From Diphasiastrum complanatum (taxonomy: Eukaryota; Streptophyta; Lycopodiopsida; Lycopodiales; Lycopodiaceae): 64,000 bases of DNA. The stretch spans positions 1,612,128 through 1,676,127 of the forward strand of contig CM055107.1 in NCBI GenBank assembly GCA_029204225.1, read 5' to 3'. How positions within the stretch are numbered: position 1 is the first letter of the stretch; every line of letters starts with the position of its first letter. A program made the translations under genes and the position numbers. The notes under the pieces were generated by a model, which saw only the letters and a program-made list of their open reading frames with translations, was not told the origin of the DNA and searched no databases. This document shows, one piece after another, positions 12,701-26,000 of this stretch.

Positions 12701-15266
12701 GATTCCTCACTCCCACCACTAGGAGAACCCACAGATAGATCCACACCGTCCAAGATTCTCCTCTCAGTCATTTGCTCCACCTCATTCACAATCTCCTTTG
12801 CAGGATTTATTGCATGGACCTGCTACTCGTATGCAATCTACATTGCTGATTACATATAATGATTGCACTACAACCACTTGTATTTCATCTATTCCTTGTT
12901 CCACCCCACCTATCTCTATTTTACGATCGCCCGAACTGAAAATTTATTGTGAGGATAGTTCTGAAACTATGCTACCTTCACAAAAACAAATTAGCTACAG
13001 TTGGATCCTAAGCCTTCCTAATACAAATTCCAATTTCATATAACACCATATAGACAAGAGAGAGAGATAGGAAAAAAAAAAACGTTCCGACCCAGTACGT
13101 TCCGGAACGAACAGTACGGTACGTACAGTATGTTCCGACCCAAAAGTGTCGGAACGGGTTTCTAAGGTTTGAAATGAGTTTCAAAAAATAATGAAATGGG
13201 TTTTATTGCTACTGTGATAATGGTGTAACAAATCATCCTGTAAGAAAGAGGAAGACCAAGGTCGATCATTAAGTAATAACTGCAATGAAAAAATTAAATC
13301 TGAATATTACAATTGACGTAAAACGATATGCCAATGGGAGGATAATGTCAAACAAAGATGCAGGCCACGATCCGGAACGCGATCCGGGATTTCCCATTAG
13401 GGTTTCCCGGAACACAATTTTTTTTGTTTTTTTTTTCTTTCAAACCTGCCAATATGGGTATCATGTGAAAGGATTTCAAAAGAGCAGTTCTATTGCTTGA
13501 TTTCAGATAGTTAATCCCCAATATCTGCTAGTCACTTCAATCAGATACTGAAGCAAATTGTTTTTGCAGATATAACATTGGCTAATCATTTCATTTGTCT
13601 GCTTCAGTATTTCTGCTGCTATTCATTGGTCATTTATTGCAACTAGCTGTGGGGATCCCTCCACAATAAAAAAAAATTTGCAAATTTTTTTGCGATCCGG
13701 GACAGTTTCTGGTCCCAGATCGCTGGAGATCCGGATCGCACGATCCGGATCGCACGATCCGAATCGTTTTTCCAGCGGATCGCGATCCGCTGCAACTCAG
13801 ATGTCAAAATAGTAGTAGTGGTCACAAGAGAAAGGTGTTGAGATTAGCACATGCTGCCTGGCTAGATTTTCCAGGCGTAGGTCATAGGTCTGCATAAGAG
13901 AAATACAGTGCTGCTATCATAAGTACTGGAGAGACTAGCGATCAGTAACTGACTCAAAAGTGTAGCAAATACATAGAAATGCCATTTACAGATAGCAAAG
14001 AGAATAGCCAGGAGCTCTTTAACATGCACTAGATAATAATCATAAGCAATGGCACCCTCACATTGTCTATGAACAATGCCTAACCCACCATTATGAGCAT
14101 CAATCTCCACAATGAAATAATATGAAAAGTTGGGTAAATGGATGAAAAGAGCTATAGCAAGAGCAACCTTAAATTTCTCAAAACCACGCACTAATGTCCA
14201 TGCAGACAGCTAGTTCCCAGGCCTTAAAGGCATGTCAGATTTTAGTTTAAAAGAAAACAAACAGATTCATAAAATGATAGTGTGCACCATAATGTCAAAT
14301 ATTGTCACTGTCATCGTATGTGCATGTATGTCCATAACAAAAATACTGTATTATCACCTGCAAGTTTTCTCGCCAGGACAAGCAAAATTGTTGTAAACAG
14401 GCTTAAAATGTCATGTCAGTACACAAATTACCACACATGATGCATGGAAGCATTCCTAGAGAACTTGAACGTAAAAGGTAAAAGAAAGAAAATGCAATGA
14501 TGGAAACTTGAAAGTGAGTTACTAAATCTATAGGGAATGGCAAATGATCAACAAAAGGATAAGAATATTAGCTTGAGCTAATCCTACATCCTATGCCACG
14601 CAAGGGAAAAGGTGGTTTTCCAAATGAGAAAACATGGTCTTAATCTAGATAAACATATCCCCACGTACTTTAAATAACCCCGCACTTCTCCAGGATGTCT
14701 TTCAATGTAAGGTAATGTAGCATTGTGAAAATTATTCTTTTACTGAAAGGAGCTAATTGACTTGCCACATGGCTGGTCTTTTACTAATTTTTCATAAATC
14801 CAAATTGATCAATTTCATGAAAGGAAATTCTCTACATTCTGCTAATGAACCATGGACAATTCAAGTCCTTGCAAATGAATATACTGGTAACAGAAACATT
14901 GTCTATTCTTGTGGAATGTAGAACAATTTAAACAGGTAATAATCCAAGAGACAACAAGAACTTATGTGACTTTTAATGCTCAATGTTGATTCTTTCAGAT
15001 TTCATGATCCACCTAACTCGATTAATTTCTGCCTTCTAAAATCTCATCAAGATTATTCTAAATTGAAAAAATATAATATAGAAGGAAAACAAGCTAGGCA
15101 TTACCAGATTTTCCAGCCCAAAAACATTTATATAGTTGCTCGACACGACGTGGGATGACATAGGCTCTTTTGGATTCAGTGAATGGATGGCGGCACAAGA
15201 TTCTTTCCCCAGCCTGCAACGAGTAAGTGCAAATAGACATAACAGATTATCCAGATAATTAACTTA

Positions 15267-15322
<56 letters not shown>

Positions 15323-18300
15323 GTGAGGCAAAAGCTTTGGGGAAGAGGGTAATTTATTGGGATGGTAAGGCTCGATACATTGATCCTCCGAATCTTGACA
15401 AATAAGGATTAAGGCCCTCTGGACTAGGTAGCGGTTCGGGGGCTCTTTCTAGAGCATTGCGGTTGAGGTTATGGAACTGTTTACTCTTCAGCTACCGCAT
15501 GGGATTTTAGAGATTTTTGTGCGAAGGGTGATATCTTACTACTTGCCAAGACACATGAGAGTCCAGAGAGAGGACTACCGGCTGTTGCGGGTTTTTGTTG
15601 GTACTCTGCACATCGGAGGGCGACGAGAGCATTGACAGATCGGGGTTTTGGTGGGGTGGCCTGCTTAGGCTGTGACTTCATTTAGCCTTGGGTCGAATCT
15701 ACTCCGTAGAGATGCCATCTCAATCGCTCCCAACCATCAATCAACTGGTTTCTGTTGCCCGCTATGATCCTAGCCTGGTGAGGCGGTGATAGCATTTAGT
15801 GTTGACCTCCTCCACTATGGCTTCACGTAAATGGGGGGGGGATCTAAATCCCCCTATTCCCCACCTCGTTCAAGCAGTAGTTTCTCCATCGATTACAGCA
15901 GCTGTACCTCCCCCAGCACCTCCATCACTGGCAGCACTGCCAGTACCTCCAACGATGGGCACATTTTCGGCAGCAGTACCTCAATGACTGCTGCCCCTGC
16001 CACCACCTTCCTTGCTGCTGGCATCACCTCCATCGCTGCCTTTAGTCCCATCGTTGGCAACCGAACCATCTCTGCCATTAGACCCATCACTGGCAGGACA
16101 AGCAACTGCTCTGCCTCTTGTCCCTGTCAGCATTGTCCCCGAGAGATCCTCATCTGTCATTCTTATTCTTCTGTGTTTGCCTCCTCATCTGAATTTACAC
16201 TGCCCGATGTGACAACCTGCCCTCCATTCCTCTTCTGATGCACCTGTTCGGGCTCCTTATTCTTCTACAGGACCTGTCGTAACTAATCCATATGCTGAAG
16301 AACCATACACGCCTGCTAAAGCTTTGTTGCAGCTAGCATGGACATCCTACTACCAGATTTCCGAGGATTGAAGACAGAGCTGCACTTGGTAAAAGCTGAA
16401 ATGTCTCAGCTCAAAGAGGCTAATGAAAAACTGAAAAAAGAAGTGGCTGCATTGAAGCAAGTGCTTAGAGCCCAACCTAGTCTTGCCACACCGGAATCCT
16501 CAAACCACTTCAAGGAACTGGAAGCTAAAATTGAGCGGCAGGAGGAAGAAGCCGTGCTCAAAAAAGGGAGTAAGCCTACTACACCTATCTCCTCGGTTAT
16601 CTCAGCTACTCTTTCAGAGGAGAGACTTCAGGACAACAAAGCTGAGATATTCAGATACGTGGCACCGTGGATACCCAAAATGCCATTGAAGAAGCAAAAC
16701 GTTTCCTTGAACCACTTTAGACCACAATAGCGAAGGGCTTGATACGACATGGTAGACAAAACGAGATAATACCACTTTGATTATTCGTTTCACCTCGTCT
16801 ACTACTCGTAGAGATGTCCCACGGAAGAGGGCTAAGCTGAAAGATACACGAATCTTCATGGATGACGACCTCACATATATCCAGGTGGAAGAAAGGCGCC
16901 AAGCCTTCCAGTAAGCCAAAGCGTCTGGCCGACGTGTGATTTATCGAGATGGACAAGTTCATTATCTTGACACTACTTCCCTCCAGAGTCCTCTTCTTAT
17001 GTAGAGGGCATTGGTTCTCCATTCATTGATCTCTCCACAGACATTGTCAGATTCTCAAATCGAGGTTACGTTCTTCTTACTGGTGATTTTAACACCAGGA
17101 CAATTGTGAGACAGGTAGAGTTTCATGTTACTCCTGACCAGCTATGCATACGCGCCATTGATTGTGATGATATGGGAGTTACCAGAACCTCAGCCGACGC
17201 CTTGAGACCTATCAATGGTTGTGGTGAGTATTTGTTGAAGCTAGGAGAAGCTCACGAGCTAGCCATTTATAATGGCCTAGCCTGTTAGCTTGATTCGAGT
17301 AGCTACACGTGCCACCCTCATAGTCGCGGGCACAATGTCGTTGACTATCTCATGGGAGCCCCATCCTTCATTCCACTGATAGCACACTCCGAGGTCATTC
17401 CCACTACTCTCTCTGATCACTCTTTTTTATCCTTCCACCTAGGCTCTGTCCCAACTTCATGATCTCCACCTCGTCCCTTCATTGCCCGTGCTCCCAGATA
17501 TACCTTCGCTCACCCCTACATTGCGACTTACTAGGAAGCCCTTGTTCCTCTACTTCATCACTTCCCACATGATAACTCATTGGAGTCACAGGCCCGTTTC
17601 CTTACCACCTCACTTCACACTGCTGCTTCAGTATCCTTTCCAGCCACGCCCCACCGACGCACATTCACACCAACTCGTCTTGCTCGGCCTCCGTGGTTTG
17701 ATGAGGAGTGTCATTCCTTACATCTCCGTGTTACACACACATGCGCATGCATGTGTACATGAGCCACTCATTCTCTCCATCGTACACTTCACAATAAAAA
17801 GCGCGCCTATGAAGAACAAAAAGGGAAAAGCCTTGTCGATTCCCTATTTAGTTCCTCTACAGGCACCTTTTGGCTCCACCCTGTCTTATTGACGATCTAC
17901 ACATCTGGTCCACATACACTACCTCACTATACACCATACCCACTAACTCGGCCATTTCCATCTCCCCCCGTCCATGTGAGTTCACCTTCTTCACCTCTGA
18001 CATGGTTATAGAGGCCATTAAGAGAATGAAGACTCACCATACTTGAGACATAGAAGACCTTGGGTTAGAACTGCTGATCCATACTGTAGATATACTTTCA
18101 CCCACCCTGCTTAATCGTGTTGTTGTCTCTGGTTTCCCCCAATTCTGGTGTACTAATATCATCCATCCCATCCATAAAAATGGTGACCCCATGAATCCCT
18201 AGTAACTACCATACTATCATGATTGGACATGTCATCGCGGAACTTTATGGCACTATTTTTCAATCAGCGATCAGTTCTGAGGCTCTAAGCTATCATTGAG

Positions 18301-21300
18301 GAAGCCAGACATAGGAAAAAGAGGGTTTATTGTTGCTATGTTGACTTCACGAAAGCCTTTGATTCTGTTCCACATTTTCTTCTCACGTAGCGACTACGTG
18401 ATCTTGGTTTCTCCACTGACACAGTTCTAGCAGTGACGGCACTTTATGAGCAGATTCTTGGATGTTTTTGGAGAGACACTGGCAGCTCAAAGTATATATG
18501 CACCATTGGGGTGAAGTAGGGTTGTTCCCTCTCACCTACACTATTTGGACTATATATTGATGAGCTTGAGAGAGTCATTGAGCAGAGCGGTGGTACTGGC
18601 TGCAGGCTTGGGAAAATTTTGATTGCCATTCTTTTATATGCAGATGATGTAGCTTTAGCCTTCTCGACTAGAGAGGGTTTACAAAAGCAGCTGGACATTC
18701 ACCAGATGGGGCTTGAGGGTTGACATTGAGAAGACCAAAGTTATGGTCTTCAACACATCCAGTGCCAGCGACAGGAGCTTATTCTTGACGGACAGCCACT
18801 GGAGATTGTAAAATCCTATACTTATCTGAGGGTTCTTTTCACTGGTCCTATATTTGGTATAGGACATGCAACTACAGCTAGACTTGGGAAGAGGGACATG
18901 CCTCCCTGGTCCAGCTTGAGCTATTTTGTTGTAAGAGATTTATTCGGAACGCCATGAGTAAGTGTCAGTTGTTTGATACTTTTGTTTCCCCCACAACATT
19001 GTACGCTGCAGAGGCATGGTGTCACAAGCAAGTCTCTCCAAGCTCGTGAATCCTAGAAGGCCGGTGTGTAGAATGAACCTCCCAACCATGGGCACCCCCT
19101 CCTTGAGTCCTTCTACCTGCTATTCCCATCAATTGGCACATAACATCCACCTGTGGGTGATCAGTTCACTTGGCATGCCTGACCACTGTGACCTGTGAAT
19201 ACTGAGTGACTCATAGGGTACCACCCCCGTGCCTCAACAAAGACCTATGACACTCTTGGTCACCCCGACTACTTGCCGGCTAGCATCTCGTCACTGACGG
19301 CTAGGGTCCTGACAGTCAAGACACACCGTGACTCTGACACCTTGTCAGGCGGCCACACCGGATCACTGCTCGTGACGCACCGGTCCCTACTTGGGACAGA
19401 TGTCCTCGTCGGTCACCGACCCTTGCCAATACTAGGCCTCAGGCCCTTTGGTAACCGGCCATGCCGAGATCATGATAGAGCCATAACTGGGCTCTAACAA
19501 TCCTTCCCTCCTCTGGCAAGTCATCGGTCCTCGATGACAAACTCTGGGTAAGACTTTTGCAACGCCTGTCGCGTCTCCCAGGTAGCATCTGACAACGGAT
19601 GCCCTTTCCAGGTTACTAGATACTCTTGAAGGAGACGATTCCGCAATCTTCGCTCCCTTCAATCTAGGATTCTTTCTGGCCCATAACTTGTGGTGTCTTT
19701 CTCCTCTAGAGACACTAGACCTTCCACCAGGCTATCGCCATCGTGCAAACATTTCTTCAGTTTGCTAACATGAAATACTGGATGCACCTTGCATCCCACA
19801 GGTAGTTGTAGCTTATAAGCTACTTGGCTTACCTTCTTAATAATCAACCATGGTTCACAATACTTAGGAGATAACTTGGCGCACTTTCCTGTGCATAGCA
19901 CCTTCGACTTTGAAGGAACTAGTAAATACACCCAATCTCCATTCTCAAATTCCTGATAGGTATGGTTCTCACAAGCATAACTCTTTGCCCTAGCTACAGC
20001 CCTGGACAAGTTATCTCACGCCAACTCTAGCTTCTGCTGCATCTGAGCCAAAAACTCTACAACACTAGGTATCCTATGCGGAATCCCTATGATTGCAGGA
20101 CTCAGTGGCCTGAAACCATAATTGAGCTCAAATGGACTCAATCCAGTGGACACAGGTCTCTTATCATTGTACGCGAACTCCAATAACGGTAAATGCTTTA
20201 CCCAGTCTATTTGCGTACTACTAACGTATGCCCTAAGCATATTTCCAAGATCTGGTTCACTCGCTCTGTCTGACCATCCGTCTGAGGATACTCAGAGCTA
20301 CTCATCCGCAACTGTGATCCTAGCTTGGCGAACACCTCAATCCAGAAGTTTCCTGTAAACTTGGGATCCCTGTCAGAAACAATGGACTTCGGAAGACCAT
20401 GTAACCTGACAATATTCTGAATAAACAACTCAGCCACTTGCGGAGCTGTGACCTTCTTGGTCGTTGCAATGAAATGAGCCATCTTGGAAAACCTGTCTAC
20501 CACTACCATAACGGAATTGAATCCATTATGGGTCTTGGGTAGCCCAACAATATAATCCATAGAGATGCTTTCCCACCTTCCTGTAGGTATCTCAAGTGGA
20601 TGTAGCAAGCCCGAAGGACTTACTCTCTCGGCCTTGTTCACTTGACAAGCCGTGCAACGTTGGACGTACTCTCTTACATCCCACTGCAATCGTGGCCAGA
20701 GATAATGCCTTCTTAAAAGCTCACTAGTCCTATCAATACCAGGGTGCCCTGCGCAGGGACTATTATTGCATTCATGAAGTATCTTACGACAAAGATCCTT
20801 CACGTCTTGCACGAAAACTCTTCCATTTCTCAATAACATACCATCCTTCATGGTGTGTGTTAGATATGTACTGGTGTGTGCCTCTACGGAAGCGACAACC
20901 TCGACTGACTCTTCCGTTTGATCGACTATCTTGCGCGCATTAGGCCACACACGCTGACAATGTGGGTCCTTTTCTTGAGCCTTCTTAATCTCCTCCATGA
21001 GACCACTGTCAACCACAGTAAAGCTCATCTGATGCAGTATACGAGATAGTGCATCAGCGACCACATTTTCCTTCCCTCTTCGGAAGCAAATTTCCAAGTG
21101 AAATTCCTGCATCAGCTCGGCCCACCGAGCTTGGCGGCCCTTCAAATCTGGCTGAGTGCAAAAATACTTTAAAGTATGATGATCTGTGTACACATAAAGC
21201 TCGGCGAGATATAAATAATGTCTCCACACCTTGAGCGCATGTATAATCACATAGAGCTCTTGCTCGTGTGTAGGATATCTCTGTTGAGCTAGTGTCAACT

Positions 21301-22964
21301 TCTTACTCTCAAAGGCTACTGGTCTACCCTCTTGGCTCAACACTGCACCTACGGCAATGCCACTTGCATCCGTCTCTAGGCCAAAAGGTTTCTGAGTATC
21401 CACAATCTTGAGAACTGGAGCCGTGGCCACCGACTCCTTCAAGTTCTCAAAATGTTGTTGAGCTTCAGCATCCCATCAAACCACAGTGTTGTTTTTCCTT
21501 AACTAGTCCGTTAGAGGAGCAGCTATCCAGGAATAATTCCTAACAAACCGCTGGTATACAAAAGCCTAAGAAAGATTGCAATTGGCGTATATCGGCAGGC
21601 CTCGGCCACTTCTTAACCATAGCCACCTTGGCTGGGTCAACCGAAATACCCTCAGCTGTCACTACGTGACCCAAATACTCGACACGAGTTTTACACAACT
21701 CTATCTTCTGAGCATTGGCATACATGCATTGGCATCGGCAGGCCTCGGCCACTTCCTAACCATAGCCACTTGCTGGGTCACATCTAGGCTGGAATGAAAA
21801 TGCATGTGCACTAGGGGATGCAAAAGTAAATGAAGCTTCTTGTGGTTTATTAGTGAGTGTGCTTATCTGATTATTATCAACATAAGAATCAAAACTGGAA
21901 TCAACATTCACATAACACAACCAAAAATACTGAATCTTTATTTGCATATAGGTAACAAGAGGACCCTCAACAGATGGTCTCTCCCCCTTTAAGACATGAG
22001 ACATACCCTCATGCCCAAACTTATACACATGTGACTTAAAATCTATAGCGGGCTGCTTACTTGCATGCCACCGCTTACCAAGTACAATATCAAACTTAGC
22101 TAGTTTATTAATTTCAAAATCTAACTTCTCGGTATACGTCTAAATAGACAAAGACCCAGTTTTACCTCGCTATTTATCCTCTGGACTATCACACAGTCTC
22201 TGTTTCACTTTGGGACAATTCAGAGTCTCCTCATGCCAGTTGGCTATTGAGACAGGCAGATTCCAGGGTACACCACGAGAGGAGAGACTATGCCGGTTAT
22301 GTCCCCTACATGAGATAGAGTCCGAGGAGCACTTCATCTTCAGATGCCCCATATATTATAAGATTAGAAGGAGATATCACTGTCTATTCCGTGACATGCC
22401 TACTACACTCAGATCACTGATTGGATATGAGGACTCTTGCTGTGTCGCACTTATGCTACGAGCGATGGTCTTGCTGCGCCAGGATATTTACCAGTCAGCT
22501 CATCAGCCACATCCTAGCTCTCAAGCTCAGATTACGTCTTTCTTCACCAGGAGACGGACACGGTCTGATGACGATGATGATGACCTACCACCTCACAGAT
22601 GTCAGAGACTGTATCACTCATAGCCATGTGGCAGTTCGCACTTCCCGCCTTGCCACAAGAGCACATAGTTTTCACCCTCCTAGACGACGTCAGCGACGGT
22701 CCATATCAGCTCCTGTTACAGGTCGTATCACATCTTTTTTTCGGCAGCAGCGCTAGATGATATTACTCTACTCCTGGCAGCTATTTTGCTCCCACTTATG
22801 GAGAGTTGGTAGTTTGTAGTTTACAGTTACATTACTCATTTTTTTATGCATAGTTTTTTCTTGGAGACGTTTATATACGCTCCCATGGTTTTCACATACT
22901 TGACATGTACTCCTTTTGGTCTTATATGCCTTTTGGCATGGAAAAGACATTAATAAAGCTTCTT

Positions 22965-23016
<52 letters not shown>

Positions 23017-26000
23017 GCTCAAGTGGACAATTTCATACAGTGTCATGCAAAATACAACCACATCTTCAATGCCAGTATCTGTTTCAGAATTATTTCGGCT
23101 AGTCAGAGATTTGAACTTTGGTCAATCTACAGAGCCTTCATTTTGGGAACTTGAAGCACCCATTAGAGCTCCTTGTCCTGAACAGTCAATCAAGCAGCCC
23201 TTAACCAATTACCATTTAGATACCTCATTTGATATGATAAACATGCTCTTACAATTTCTTGAATCAGATAGCGCATAATAGTTAGGGTTGGGCACCACAC
23301 CAGAAATTACATAATGAGATGGGATCAAAGAACCCTGGTATCTGAACTTATCAACAAAACCACTCCCTTGAATTGCGAAGACACAGGTCCACACTCCTAA
23401 ATAGTAGTACCGTAGCATAGAGTTGAATTATTGGTCAAATGATAAAACAATAACATCTCTGAGCTGAAGTACTCCAAACCTGACAAACTTATATCAGATT
23501 GCACTAAGACATGCACTTTCAGGAAGAGCAAGCAAAAAGTTAAGGAGATAATAGACAGCGAGCTGACATGAAGGGCTTCAGTTTCAATGGAATTGTGTCA
23601 ATAATCTCCCTTCATGTCAGCTACAATTTCATCTGGAAGGTGGAAGATGGATTCAAAACCAGAATTCATGGCCCACACAAACCACTAAGCAAAAATCCTA
23701 CCATGATGATGAAATCTTGAGTCTCAAAATCAAAATTAAGTTGATATATCAACTTCAAACACAAAATACACGCTAAAAATCTCTCATGTATTGAGAAAAA
23801 AAGATTGCTCATCTAGTAGTTAGGATAAGATGACGAATGATGTTGACGTTAGCTGTAACTAACCTTTATTTTAGTTGTCCAAAAAACAGATTTGTCATTT
23901 TGAAATTTGAAATATCTTGGTACAACGGCAAAAGTGCCTAAATTAGAGATGAAAAACACGCCATGGAGAAAATTGTTACTTTTGGAGGAGGTTCGTTTTC
24001 TCCTATCATCAGGTCCACTAGTGCGTACCCATCCTTTCCGTAAAGTCGGTAACATTGTTTTTTGCATGGGATAGTCACCTGCAACATTTCGAACGTAACA
24101 AACAGGAACACAGAATTTACAAGAAACAGATAATTTGGTTCCAGTAAGACGAGATTTTGATTTGAACAAAAACAATGAAAGACAATGTTTAAATTCAAGG
24201 AGTTGATATCCATACCTTGGTGAGGTCTTCAGATAGTTTAATTCGTGGCTGACCATTGATTTGAACTAATTTGTAAACACCTCCCAATGCGGGTTGTGTG
24301 TAGCAAGTTACCAAATGTGTTCCAATTCCAAAAGCATCCACTTCGTGGCCCTAATGATTAATTTGATTTATACATAGATTAAAAAGTCAAGTTTTATTGA
24401 TGTGTTGAGAAAAACAAGTATGGCCATTATCCCTAGCAGATATTTAACATCTCAATTGGCTACTGGACAAAGAAGAATCAGGAAACGCTGACCGAAAAAT
24501 ATTGCAGTCATCAAATGGGATCAATTATATTAGACATGAAACCTTGTTCTAGCAATTATGCAGCCATAAAGCTGCAAATCAAAGCTCTACCTACTTTCAA
24601 ATGTGAAGCCCTTTATTGTAGGTTTTTTATTGCTTCCAGTATGAAACTATGCCTGGTTCACTTTTTCTTGTTATTTAGTACTAAGAAATACCGATAGACT
24701 ATCTCTATCAGTATGGCAAATGGGTACAAGAAGGCTCAACAAAGACTGTGCTCACACAACATAAGAACTTCATTGCCAGGCTGAGCCGCCCCCTAGGGTA
24801 ATGTGAAGTGTCAAACTTTCAAGTCTGCGGCATAGGTTGAAGCTATTTGTTACCCAAAAATGTTCCATCTTCATGTAAGGTAAAACTATGCCTTTTTCCA
24901 TGGATATGTTTGGAGTCTTTTTGCATTTTTATCAAATTTGCAAACTCAAATGTTTGAGGGTTTCCAATGTGTGCTGGCAGCTATGGTTTCAACAAAGAGT
25001 CCAATTTTGATATGCAAAACTCCCAAAGCGCACTCCTATGACTAGGCCATCTGGGGCCTCATTTTTGCCAACGCAAAAAGGCTTGTAAAGGCATGCTCTG
25101 TAAAATATGGAAAATCCACTGGGCACCGACATATCGCTTTGGCATTCTAAAACTCCAAAATCTGGGTGTGCCTTATCTGGTCAGCCAGGATACAGCTTCT
25201 TACAAAGCTCAAAATGAAGCTGCTTGTATCCACTGACAAAGACAGCAAACATGAGTTGTATACACTTGTAAACAGGTTCAAGATGCTGGTTGCTGGACTC
25301 ATGCATTTTCCTGCCCATTCTTCAAAGTTCCTGTACAATCTTAATAGTTGTATCTGTAGTTAGAACCCTGCGAACTTCCATCATTCATGTGTAATTAGTC
25401 CAGGGAACACAGTGTGACAATAACAACTGAGTCACATGATTGTCAAAGCCTTATGTTCTAAAGAAATTCTTGTTCCAAAATAACATTCTGACTTCAAATT
25501 GAAGCAGTAGATCATAAATTCCAGTTTCACAATTCTAAGGTATATCAGACTCAAGTACAGGCATTTGTCCTCCATCGCAATTGTAACTTTTCTAGTTCAT
25601 GGTAAATGTGGCATTATCAGAAACCTTCCTGAGTTTCAAATCTTATGTCACTGTTCTACTCCAGTTTTATTGTAGAAGAGCAATGAAGTCCATGTAAATG
25701 TAAACCATGAATCTATCCATGTTTGATAATGATTATGCTAAGGGAAAGGGATGGAAAAAAGAAACTTCAACTTCGTGTTAGCAACAAAATTTGGTATTTC
25801 AGTAGCAAGTTTCAGAATGCTGCATAAGTAAATTCAAACCTCTAGAATACTTACTAATAATAGTTATAGCAAATCAGACTGTAAATACATAAGCAGTTTA
25901 CAAGTGATGAAAATCCAGATGGGTTTCCCAAGAATACCAGTCCACGAACACAAATCACCGATAAAGCTGGCATCACATAAGAACAATATCTGTAGATGAT

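Noticed and set aside
22768-23102. ORFs rich in RERERE or SLSLSL across (TC)n tracts (also at 33.4, 44.7 and 49.5 kb)
   Set aside because: They are translations of the dinucleotide repeat in LINE tails and flanks, not genes.
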